This document shows positions 11,866-22,416 of a stretch of 64,000 bases of DNA, in pieces. Every line of letters begins with the position of its first letter. Position 1 is the stretch's first letter. This stretch comes from Phallusia mammillata (lineage: Eukaryota; Chordata; Ascidiacea; Phlebobranchia; Ascidiidae). Location of the stretch: assembly GCA_003260075.1 (NCBI GenBank), contig QLIY01000724.1, positions 1-64,000 of the forward strand, read 5' to 3'. The position numbers and the translations under genes are program-made. The notes beneath the pieces were generated by a model, which was given only the letters and a program-made list of their open reading frames with translations, searched no databases and was not told the origin of the DNA.

Positions 11866-12629
11866 TTTGGATGTCAAATTTACCCCAACCCCAATTTGAC
11901 TTAAAACCTTACTTCTGTTGAGTAAAAAAGGGCAGTTGCATTTTCATGTCAACAAAAATATCCCTTCCAGGGAACTTATACTTAAACACATTTGAACATA
12001 CATAGATTCACACAGTTGTGAGAGTACTTCAGTATTTTAAAGCATCACAGTTCACATAGCAAACACAGCGCTATATAAATGTTACAAATACATGAAGGTA
12101 GGTTACAAGGTCTAATCCTGTGGGTAGTAGTCTATTAAAGTTTCGTTAGCAAAATTAACATTTAAAAATATACCTATGACACTGCACAATTGAAACCTTT
12201 AAAGTCTGATTCATTAAAACTATTGTTACTATACACAGAGAAAATAAAATATTCAAGAAAAAATTATATCGGTATGTTTGGAAAAGAACATTATGTTGCC
12301 TACAAAAATACTTTCACCATCGGCACCTGGTATTTGCCCTTTGTTCAACAATACGGGAATTGTTTATAGTGTTAGAGATAGAAAATCAATACGAATCACC
12401 TGCCTTTTAACATTACTAACCGTCAGCTGCCAACGCTAAATTGCCTTAAACAGTCGAAATATTCATTTATTGCTCAACAACTAGTACTCGGTAACTTTGT
12501 AAGACGAGTACTGTAAGCAACCGAGCGCACTGTTGCTATGCGACCGTTTACTTTGTAAGGGTCAAAGGTGAAACGACAATTTTTATTTTCAAAAAGGGTA
12601 ACAAGTTTTATTCTTCCGCACAAACTTAC

Positions 12630-12800
12630 CTGCGGAATAGAATTTTCATGTACGTTCAACTGTATTGCTATTAGGTAATTATAGATTACTTGCTCTAAAA
12701 TAGGACCTTTCACTGTCCTTGGATACACTTGACCAGTTATAGTCGTTAAAAAACCACCCGAAAAAAACTCGCTAGTGTCTACTTCACAAAATATTGCTTT
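12630..12800 (-). CDS. Orphan exon candidate between PACRG and the LRR gene
   Basis: The minus strand has a CTGCAG acceptor, an open frame of about 57 codons (including GGFLTTITGQVYPRTVKGP and NYLIAIQLNVHENS) and a strong GTAAGT donor. Neither its partner exons nor its family was recognised. It does not join in frame to the LRR gene's TM exon. It could be an alternative 5' exon or an unrelated small gene. Confidence 0.3.
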
Positions 12801-12910
12801 CTGCAGTACGAGGTATGAAACCAGTGCCAGGGTGCCGGGGGGGGGGTAGTGTCTTCTTCACCAAATATTGCTTTCTGCAGTACGAGGTATGAAACCAGTG
12901 CCAGGGTGCC
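12775..12910. repeat. Duplicated segment across poly-G (12837-12847)
   Basis: About 62 bp before the 11-nt G run is repeated directly after it with a few substitutions. Confidence 0.7.
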
Positions 12911-13053
12911 TTTCTATCACACGAACACATTTTCTTATCTTGTATTATCACGTAGGCTACGATAAATGCATTGCGGTGTTGGAAAACGAGACTGTTACAA
13001 ATGTGACAACAAGAAAAGGTTTAAAAAACGAGGCAGTCTTTGCCTTTCTTCAG

Positions 13054-16000
13054 TTATGCACGCATATTGCCATCACTGCCGTTTAAGTCAAAGGCCACTT
13101 GTTCTTCACAGTGGTAACCTTTGTGGCCGACACCTCGATGGTCACTGGGTATCGAATATTTATTCACAGCGGAATGCCATCTAAACAATAGAATAGATTT
13201 GTATTAGCCACAAAACTTTAAACACAATACATAATCAGTAGCTTTATAGAGTATTACAGCTCAGACAATGAATGAATTATTCTCGATATAGGCTACTTAA
13301 TTCAACACTGGTTCACCCTTTGTTGTAAATCTTATTTAAGGCGGATTTAAGTTTTATGTATTACACTAACATAGAATCACCAGGATTTCGTGGAAAAACG
13401 GTTTAACATACCAGAAAAAGCGTATGGTTAAAAATTACCTCTTGCTACCTTTATTGCACTTTGGAAAACAACGAAATAGGATGTAAAAATTTTATTGATA
13501 ATTATTTTTGATTAAAAGAAGTCTCTCCAGCTAGTAATGACTTTGACAGTATAAATAAACATACTTGACGCTGGTTTGGTAATCTTCGGCTTCTCCACAG
13601 TTTCGCAGGAACGTCCAGTAAGCGATAAGCTTTGAACGGTTGAGATACCCCACCATAACGCTGACCAATGCAAGTACAGTTCCACAAATTATAATAAAAG
13701 CAAGTTGGGCTGGAGTAAGTTTGAATTCTTTCACACCCCAATCGCTGTGACAGTAATGAATTTGTAGCTCATCCAGTCGCGCCAGCGTCAAACCTTAACA
13801 CAAAAACAAAAGTTTAGAAAAAACTATTTTAAGTCGTTTGAATTAGTTACGAATTTTATCAATGACGTAATTTTAAAGACGTCATTTAGGGGGGGGGGCC
13901 TATTTTAAGTCGTTTGCCATAACGTCATTGTTTAGGACTCTTTAATGACGTTATTGGTTGTTTTATGACTTTTTTTCTTTATTTGTCCATGTTTTAATAT
14001 AAATTAGTTACGAATTTTATCAATGACGTAATTTTAAAGACGTCATTTATTAATTTATGACGTCATGTATAACTCGCATGCCAATCCCCCTTGTTCCACC
14101 CTATACGTCACTGGTGTTACCGAGCAGACAGCGGTAGGTAGGAATAGTCTGGTAGGTAATGAAGCGTGCACTCGTAACGAAGTCGTATTGATTAGTGCAT
14201 TACATGCCATTTGTACAAAGCAGCACATAAATAATAGAAGGGCCAAGAAACTCAAAGGACCCTTTGTGGCTTATGCCGTGTGTTACAACCTACAATAGCT
14301 ACGCCTCAAAGGCGCTTTGGCCAAATTACATTTGAACATTTTTTGCATAGTTTTATGGTCGGACACTTAATGCAAAGCTTGTCTTATTGTTTCTGAAGAA
14401 TTTGTACCTATATTAAGTGTCTGGTCCACTTAAGCATAGAGTATTTAGAGAAGCGTTGTCAAAAACTTTAAACAATTTTTTAGTTTCTCCCAAATGCGTT
14501 CGGATGTAAATTATATGCTAAAATTGACGAACCGCACACATTTGGCATTTCAATTTAATGATAAATTAACAAAAAAGTATTCATCACTGTGATTGGCCCT
14601 GAGATCTCATACTTCACGTGATATAAAAGCAATTTGTAAACGGGTAGACAAAAAAACGATATGTGCTTTCCAATCTAAATATTGTTGCCATTGACAAACA
14701 ATTTATTGCATTTTCCACAAAATTTATTTTACTAAAACGTATACATATATTTACGTATTTTTACTATTACAGACCCAGGTGCTTTAATAATATACCGTTG
14801 CAGAATTGCAAGCGGGTCCGAACCCGGCACGAACCCAAAAGTATAAGCCCGAAACCCGGCGAATCGTTTTTATGTTTAAAAGTTTGATTGACAGGTCTAT
14901 AATCAAGAAGAAATGCACAATGGGCAATAATAGACAATGGCCTATGCAAGACATTTCATAGCCAAAACCCAACCCCAAATCTGGGCCGACTTACAACTCC
15001 GTACCATCATAAACACCGCCAGGTATGTCTGCCTTGGAAACCTCTTTTGCATTAAAAGCAAGTTACCTTTCAAAGGAGACGGTTTGTCGCAAGCCAGCTT
15101 TTTCCAGTCGGTGATAATCGCTTTTCCGCTGCTCTCAAACAGAAAATGCATGGCAGTTTTAATGCTGCAACTGCAATCCATAGGGTTGCCCCCTAACAGT
15201 AACTTTACTTGTGGTAGATTGATGTCATTGCCCAGAAGACGATAGATCGGTGTCCTACTGCGGTGTTTTGTCCAAATCGTTTGCGAATGATGCAGTATTT
15301 CGTCGCTAAAACCGGTAATGTTGTTGGGGGGGGGGGGGTTTTAATGCTGCAACTACAATCCATAGGGTTGCCTCCTAACAGTAACTTTGCTTGTGGTACA
15401 TTGATGTCATTGCCCAGGAGACGATAGATCGGTGTCCTACTGCGGTGTTTTGTCCAAATAGTTTGCGAATGATGCAGTATTTCGTCGCTAAAACCGGTAA
15501 TGTTGTTGTACGTCACATCAACCAAGATTTTTCGAATAGAATCGATAACGTCCACTAGAGGCGCTGGAGTGTCCGCATTGCTTGAATTGGGAGCAAGCTT
15601 GTTCCGATATGATTTAGACTCAGATTGTTTGTCAAAAAGTGCCCATAGCTTCAGTAAGGTTTCTTGATTGAAATTGTTGTGTGAAAAGCTTAGAAGTTCA
15701 ATTGGCGAGTTTTTCAGAACGTTTTGCAGTACAGCAACATTTGGTAATCGTAAACTGTTATTGCCCAACATCAATCGTTGAATATTTGGGAAATTTAGCG
15801 TTTCACGACCGGGTAGATAAAGACCACCGACGGGGGGGGGGCAGCTTCAGTAAGGTTTCTTGATTAAAATTGTTGTGTGAAAAGCTTAGAAGTTCAATTG
15901 GTGAGTTTTTCAGAACGTTTTGCAGTACAGCAACATTTGGTATTCGTAAACTGTTATTGCCCAACATCAATCGTTGAAGATTTGGGAAATTTAGCGTTTC

Positions 16001-17638
16001 ACGACCGGGTAGATAAAGACCACCGACCTTAATGCCCGGAACCAGACCTGCCTGAAAAACTCTCCATATCGTTTTTGGTATTTCTCGACTAGCAACGACA
16101 TTTATCAAGCTCAGGTCTTGTAAACTCCACGCAACCGGCCACAGGAAAGAATTGTAAAAAGCGCGGACAAACGGATTTCCATTCAGAGATAAAACTGTCA
16201 AGTTTTTAAAGAATGCAAACGCATCTTTGTCTATAAACTTTATCCTGTTGTTGCTTAGGTCCAGAAAATGAACTTGTCTGAATGATTTTAAACTTTCTGC
16301 ATATAAATTGTCATTGGGCACACGATTGTTTGTATAAGTTAGCGCAGTTGTCCAAGTTGGCAGATTTGGGAGGGCTAAGTGACCCCCCGAGCATGTAACC
16401 TCTGAGCAGTTGAAAGAACACGAGCACTTGGGTGGACAGTTAGCCGGACGATATGTTGTGAAATCAGGAAGTTCTGTGGCGGTGTTTGAGTTGGTGACGG
16501 CTGTAAAAACTGAAAGCAAAATGGGGGGGGGGGGGGGGGGGAACTGCTCTTTATTTCGAAACAAATATATGAACACTGTGTCGAATAATCACCGAAGGCT
16601 CTTGCATTTATAAACAAACTCAAAAAGCTGAGTAAAGGGTATGTGGTGCCCATACCATGTAATGTCTATACCGCAGGGGTTCCCAAACTTTTTTGGTCTG
16701 TGGCCCAAATGTCTATTGAATGGGGGGGGGGATCTATACAGTATGAATTTTTTGTGACCTATTAAACCAGTATTTCTTAACCTTTTTAGAGCTCGTACCC
16801 TTTGAGCTTTCATAAAAGTATCTCGTCCCCCTCTCTACAATGGCCGGCGGAAGTAAATAAAATTGTAATAATAGGAATTAAACTCAGTGAATTTATAACT
16901 TACACGTTGAATGCAGTCATTAAAACAGTCTTGTTAGTTTAACAATATTTACAGCATGTCAACAATCAGTCAAAGACATATAACATAGTAACTTAACACG
17001 CATTCTTCACAAATATGCCTAAATAGCGTATAATGGGGGGGGGGAGGGGTACACGTACCCCTGGTTAAGAACCACTGTATTAAACCTATTACAAACCACA
17101 GCGAAGCATTTAGGTGGCTACGTACAAGTACATGCCGTTGTGCAAGGAAATATATACCATCAAAAAGTGTGGTGAACCAACATGGTAACAATAAGTGTAA
17201 AGAGATATAAATGCTTGCTACAGGGTTTTATTGGGGGGGGGGACAAACCACAGCGAAGCAGTTAGGTGGCTGCGTACAAGTACATACCGTTGTGCAAGGG
17301 AATATACCATCAAAAAGTGTGGTGAACCAACATAGTAACAATAAGTGTAAAGAGATATAAATGCTTGCTACAGGGTTTTATTGGGTCCCAAACTAGTCGG
17401 CGTTAACCCGAGATGCTAGGCCTAAATGAAGTATTACTAATGTGTATAACATGATAATAACTAAAAAGACTAATACATGTTCCATAACACTACTTAGACA
17501 ATTCACAAACTTACAACTTGTGGCGTTGGTGGGACTTAAAACCTCGGTAACTGTAGTGGTCTGTTTTGCAGTTGAAGTTTTCAGCATTGCAGGCAATACT
17601 CCAGTTGTAAAAAGAAACAACAACCATCTAAGAGTCAT
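13054..17638 (-). CDS. Leucine-rich-repeat single-pass membrane protein
   Basis: Four minus-strand exons: 17515-17638 (start Met and signal peptide MTLRWLLFLFTTGVLPAM), 15067-16509 (LRRNT with CPPKCSCSFNCSEVTC, several LRRs such as LDLSNNRIKFIDKDAFAFF and LMLGNNSLR, then LRRCT with NPMDCSCSIKT), 13565-13793 (juxtamembrane and one TM, PAQLAFIIICGTVLALVSV, then NRSKLIAYWTFLRNC) and 13054-13180 (cytoplasmic end, KWHSAVNKYSIPSDHRGVG to stop). All splice phases fit. The large exon carries two duplicated poly-G joins that must be removed to read one domain. Predicted role: an LRR surface receptor or adhesion protein with a tail of about 75 residues. It resembles LRR transmembrane families in general, and I do not recognise a specific orthologue. 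Confidence 0.8.
15151..15508. repeat. Duplicated LRR coding block across poly-G (15326-15338)
   Basis: 15151-15325 and 15339-15508 both cover the last LRR and the start of LRRCT with scattered base changes. The protein family needs one copy. Confidence 0.8.
15648..16025. repeat. Duplicated LRR coding block across poly-G (15832-15841)
   Basis: 15648-15831 and 15842-16025 both encode the LRR around LMLGNNSLRIPNV, with Leu/Ile and other single differences. Confidence 0.8.
16768..17077. mobile_element. hAT-type MITE, 310 bp, with perfect 8-bp TSD
   Basis: The left end is CAGTATTTCTTAACC; the right end, inverted, is CAGTGGTTCTTAACC. A perfect 8-bp duplication TATTAAAC flanks it (16760-16767 and 17078-17085). 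It has no coding capacity. It lies in the first intron of the LRR gene. A second hAT-like left end, CAGGGGTTCCCAAAC, starts at 16674, so this may be an insertion into an older element. Confidence 0.85.
17091..17385. repeat. Duplicated intron segment across poly-G (17233-17242)
   Basis: 17091-17232 and 17243-17385 match closely apart from a few substitutions and a 2-4 bp indel. Confidence 0.75.
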
Positions 17639-17855
17639 GATCCTTGCCTACATCCAGTCCAGCAGTTTCATGCATTTCGTTACACCGACGATTTAAACGT
17701 ACACCACACTCAGCATATTTCTCCAGACACCTTAGCGACCTGTTAACATGTAAAGATGAAACTTTACGTGAACTATATGCAGGACTTGGAAATCACGCTC
17801 TTAACATTGCGATGACCAATCAACACCTCGTTAAGCTTGCGAACTTTGACTGACC

Positions 17856-18043
17856 CTGAGGATGCAGTGGTTATATAACAAGTCTGTTTAGTGCTGCGCT
17901 AAAGCCCCAGAATCAACCATTGAATGATGGTGTATAGAGAAGTCAGGGGGGGGGGGTGATGCAGTGGTTATATAACAAGTCTATTTAGTGCTACACTAAA
18001 GCCCCAGAATCAACCATTGAATGATGGTGTATAGAGAAGTCAG
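17856..18043. repeat. Duplicated segment across poly-G (17946-17956)
   Basis: About 90 bp before the G run is repeated directly after it with two substitutions. Confidence 0.75.
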
Positions 18044-18972
18044 ATCTTATTTCTCGAAGGCTATATGATAAATCTCATCTCTGCCGTGCGTCTATGCCGT
18101 GATCGAATTCCCCCAGGGAACTCGCGGTCAATTTTTGAAGCCTTGTTTCACGCTGCCTAACATGAACAAGCCAATTAATTGATTTTCGCCAAGTAACAGG
18201 TCTTACCCTTATTAAGAAAGTCATGTGTCCCTGTGGTGATGACCACCGTCAAAATCGATAACAACCTGTTAGCGCGTAACACCCCTAAGCTTTCAGTCAA
18301 CGCAGTGTCCTGACATTATGAACTCTGATAATTACGAAGGCACGTTGCTGTCTTCTGTAAGGGCTGTAAATTAAAATCTGTGTAGCTGGGTCTAAACAAC
18401 TAAATCTTCAGAGATATTGATGGCGTTCTGTTGACACTTGGTATATTGGCACTTAATCTTTTGTCTTTTATAATTGGACTTAGCTCCCTTGGTGAAAGGC
18501 TATCAATTTGGGCACTATTACATTAAGAGACATGCATACAACTTTGACAAAAAAACGTCTACCTTTTTCGCCTGAGTTACCAAACACAATAGTTGAATAA
18601 AATATTGGAAACGCAAAAACGTATCAAACAGCTCACTGAATAGATCTTTGAAAAATTTGATGGTTAACATTTATAAAAACCAAAATACTCTAATACTAAG
18701 CGCAGATCTTCGGCAATCAACTTTAACTAAACTAACGAGACTTAACTGTAAGGAATAACAGCTGACTTTTATGACCCGATTGCACAACGTCTCCCAATGT
18801 CACTGACTTATTGATCTACTTGCTTTTAAAATTGTGGACTATAACGCATTTAAAAACGTACTACATTTGCTTTGATACCAACAAATTGTCAGTGCAGTTT
18901 GATGCAAAAAATCAAAAATATTCTAAAATTTATGTTTTTATTTTTGGTTAAGGGGGGGGGGCTAAAATTACC

Positions 18973-19013
18973 CTGATGAATTAAGGCGACCTGAATGAGG
19001 ACGTCGAAACGTC
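18973..19013 (+). repeat. Repeat tail with CTGATGA ... GGACGTCGAAACGTC motif
   Basis: CTGATGA is followed by a foldable GGCGACC/GGACGTC stem and GAAACGTC, and is copied again at 19641-19678. A third version at 29884-29911 lacks CTGATGA but changes G.U to A-U in the stem. This suggests a dispersed repeat family whose tail resembles a hammerhead core without stem I. Confidence 0.45.
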
Positions 19014-20040
19014 AATTAAAATAATACCCTATATTTTTCATAAATGCATTATTTAGTTAATAAACTTACTTAATTTGTTTGTTTTTGCAAAAACAAAGAA
19101 AACCCTACACCCTCAAAAATCTTTTGAGGTAATTTTTTGGTTGGAAAAACTATACAATCATCTTTCCAAACCAATCATTCTTTTTTTAACAATAGCAGAC
19201 TTCCAAATGCTTTCTTTCAGTTCTCTGTATTTTGCACTTAAGAAATTTTGCAATCTAATATCAGCAAAAGTCAAGCTATAAAACTGTTGAGCAATTCCAA
19301 ACGACGGATCCCAAAGTCTGTAACTATACAAGCTTCAGTTGTAAAATTCTACCAAGTTGTCTTAACTCTAAATCATGAACTATTTACGCTATTTACAACA
19401 CGAAAAAAGGAATTTGCTTCACTTTCGGGGGGGGGGGTTGATCTACTTGTTTTTAAAGTGGTGGACTATAACGCAGTTAAAAACGTACTACATTGATACA
19501 AACAAAATTGTCAGTGCAGTTTGAAGCAAAAAATCAAAAATATTCTAAAATTTATGTTTTTATTTTTGGTTAAAACTTATAAGATTAACTTACTTAAATA
19601 AACTATTGCTGCAAGGCATAATATCTGAACTAAAATTACCCTGATGAATGGCGACCTGAATGAGGACGTCGAAACGTCAATTAAAAGAATACCCTATATT
19701 TTTCATAAATACATTATTCAGCTAATAAACTTACTTAATTTGTTTGTTTTTGCAAAAACAAAGAAAACCCAACCCCCTCAAACCCAACAATCGTTTTAGG
19801 TAATTTTTTGATTGGGAAAATTATGCACTCATCTTTCCAAACCAACCATTCTTTTTTTAACAATAACAGACTTCCAAATGCTTTCTTTCAGTTCTCTGTA
19901 TTTGCATTTAAGAAATTTTGCAATCTAATATTAGCAAACGTCAAGCTATAAAACTGTTGAGCAATTCCAAACGAAGCATCCCAAAGTCTGTAACTACAAG
20001 CTTCAGTTGTAAAATTTGACTAAGTTGTCTCAACTCTAAA

Positions 20041-21140
20041 TCATGCACTATTTACGCTATTTACAACACGAAAAAAGGAATTTGCTTCACTTTCGGTCAG
20101 GTAGAACCCTTGCTTGTGTTTTTTACGACCACAGAGGTCTTGTCTAACGACCTTTTCTTTTAATATTTCATGAAGTGCTACGTGTCGAGTCTCGCTTCGT
20201 TTCTGTTCATAACATTCTCCCACTTAACGAACCAGCAAACTGCACTACACTTTGTTAATTACCAAACTGAGTCATCAATTTTAATCACAGAAGACAAGAA
20301 CATTTTCTCGTATTTTACTCAACAACGTGGTAATTTTCAAAAGCTGGTCGAATATGTTTAAGGTTTATTGTCAGTTTTGGCCTTTAATTCAACTCCATGT
20401 ATTCTGAAGGGGGGGGGGGGTATTTTACTCAACAACGTGGTCATTTTCAAAAGCTGGTCGAATATATTGCAGGTTTATTGTCAGTTTTGGCCTTTAATTC
20501 AACTCCATGTATTCTGAAAACCGTACTACACTTTGTTAACTACCTAACTCAGACATCAATTTTAATTTGCAAAGACAAGAACAGTTTCTGACATTTTACC
20601 AAAAAACGTAGTCGTTTTTAAAAGCTAATCGAATAAAATTGAGGTTTATAAGCTGTTTTGGCCAATATTGTAACTACATTGTATTTGCATGCAAGCTGGC
20701 CGCAAGTACAAAAGATCGATAGTAAGGTACTTTCAATTTGTCCATCATGCCCCAAAGGCTCAATACAACTGAAGTTATATTAGCCTTTGTGCGCCATAAA
20801 ACCTTTGTATACTGCCATTGTTCTACTTCTTGCCGACGAGTACAAGCCAATTGAATGAAAGTTGAGTTATAAGGAATATATTTAAAACGACAAACATTGT
20901 AATTGCGCAACATAGTAAAACTACAACAACTAACTTACATCTTAAAAAAACAAAGCACCACGGTTGTCCGAAAAACAAAAACACTTGGCAACTTGCTATT
21001 GTTTATGTTTGCCCCGAAGGCTTTCTTTATCACATCGGCTCTCTGTATAAAGTAACTACTATTTGGTGGTACATATTTCGGGTTCTGGGATTCAAGCGGT
21101 TGGATTCGGCGACATGGTGGAAATTCAGTCACTAAAAACG
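20041..21140 (-). CDS. Exon-like pieces of an unrecognised gene
   Basis: Minus-strand candidates: about 20939-21135 (after TTTTTAG; contains TEFPPCRRIQPLESQNPKY, then a GTAAGT donor close to a stop), about 20730-20913 (contains YIPYNSTFIQLACTRRQEVE) and 20041-20205 (contains GECYEQKRSETRHVALHEIL and runs to a stop). They are Cys-containing with sensible amino-acid composition. The exon borders do not connect cleanly, and a poly-G join at 20409-20420 lies between. No family is recognised. A small secreted or signalling protein is possible but unproven. Confidence 0.3.
20310..20518. repeat. Duplicated segment across poly-G (20409-20420)
   Basis: 20310-20408 is repeated at 20421-20518 with a few substitutions. 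Confidence 0.75.
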
Positions 21141-21698
21141 GAAAGCAAAAATTCATAAAGTGGATTGAATAATTCCATGTAGTTATGCGCCTATGTGGTG
21201 GGGCACAAGTAACAGAGTAATATTTTGGCATCTACTTAATTCTACTTATAATTAGGTTTGTATTTTTCTTACATTTTACTCAAAAGAGATTGGGCTCTAT
21301 GTAAATCCCGCAAAACTGATTTACATTGTAACAACCCATTCTTGCTAATGTACTCTCACGGGCGGTGCCAACGGTACAACACCCCACTATAACGAAAAAG
21401 TAAAACACATTTTGGCGAATTAAAACTCTTGACAAAATGTACAGTTTCCAAAATGGAAGGCTTGAATATGGGATGAAGAAATGCAGAGTTTAAGTCTTTT
21501 TAAATGGGGCAAATATTATAACATTGAAAGTGACAAGTCAACCAAAGGAACACCGAATACACGCGCTGATTGTCGATTGGAGGCAAAAAGGAACACGACA
21601 CAATGCTGATACAAGCAGTTACAGAAAAAATTTGGAACATTTGTTCGACGATAAAATACAGCTCAAAAAAGCAAACACCATTTCTGAGTCGCAGTTGT

Positions 21699-22416
21699 CT
21701 AAATGCAACTCTCGCCTTCACAATGAGAAACTTGCTGTTCAAGGTCAGCCTCATTCACCATGCTTTTCATTTCTACAACCTCGCCATCAAGAGTTCTGTT
21801 ATTTTGCGAAGGTTCTGCATCTCGTGTTTCAAACAGGACGACCGCGCCGTTAGCGGACACTTGGGTGTCGTATGTTTGCCTCGAGCTGTCTGTGCCCAAC
21901 CTTTTACGCCGCTTGAACATAGGAAAGCTTCGCAACAAGGCCAGCATGGCTAGACGCTTAGAAATGGCAACATGCTCGTCTGAGTCTAAGCTACTGGGAC
22001 CTGTGGAGCTCCTGGTGAGAACTCGGTGTGTGGGGTCTTTAGGTGCGTTATTGTTATTATGGTTGTTGTTGTTGTGGTTAGGCAGATGTTTTGATTTGTC
22101 TGGTGATGGTTTAGCAACGGTATCTGCCAGTTTAACCGTAGTCAAACTGCATGTTGCGTGGTTCACCCCTCGCGTGGGGGATTTTCCTGAGACTGAGCCA
22201 TTTTTAACGCATTTGTGGTCGATAGAAACAAGCGCAACGTCCCCATTGGTGTTCTGTTGGTCTCCTTCCACATATACTTGTATAGTTTTGCGCCTCTCCT
22301 CCTGTCGACTGCCACCGTCTGAGCGTTTCTCAGTGGGTCTCGCTTTTTGCCGGTCGTCCCCATACAAACTGTGTCGGTGTGTTTTGTAAAACGCCTTAGC
22401 ATCTCTACGAAAGGAT
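21699..22416 (-). CDS. LGR C-terminal tail exon
   Basis: It joins in frame after AILTK with SFRRDAKAFYK, then gives about 230 residues of low-complexity Ser/Asn-rich tail, including a run of Asn and His around NHNNNNHNNNN and basic clusters such as FKRRKRLG, to a stop at 21699. It is much longer than vertebrate glycoprotein-hormone-receptor tails. An open frame on the opposite strand (21760-22389) is an antisense shadow. Confidence 0.85.

Larger units (their letters stand above)
17639..20040. other. Intergenic stretch with large haplotype duplication
   Basis: 18814-19427 and 19438-20095 are the same region twice, interrupted by G runs at 18952-18961 and 19428-19437. The second copy includes about 50 bp missing from the first at the first join. 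No gene was recognised apart from the exon candidate starting at 20041. Confidence 0.6.

Noticed and set aside
18973-19013. Functional hammerhead ribozyme
   Set aside because: Stem I does not pair, extra bases follow CTGATGA and stem III has no loop; kept only as a hammerhead-like repeat tail.
21760-22389. 209-aa plus-strand open frame
   Set aside because: Antisense to the hormone receptor tail, which joins in frame to TM7.
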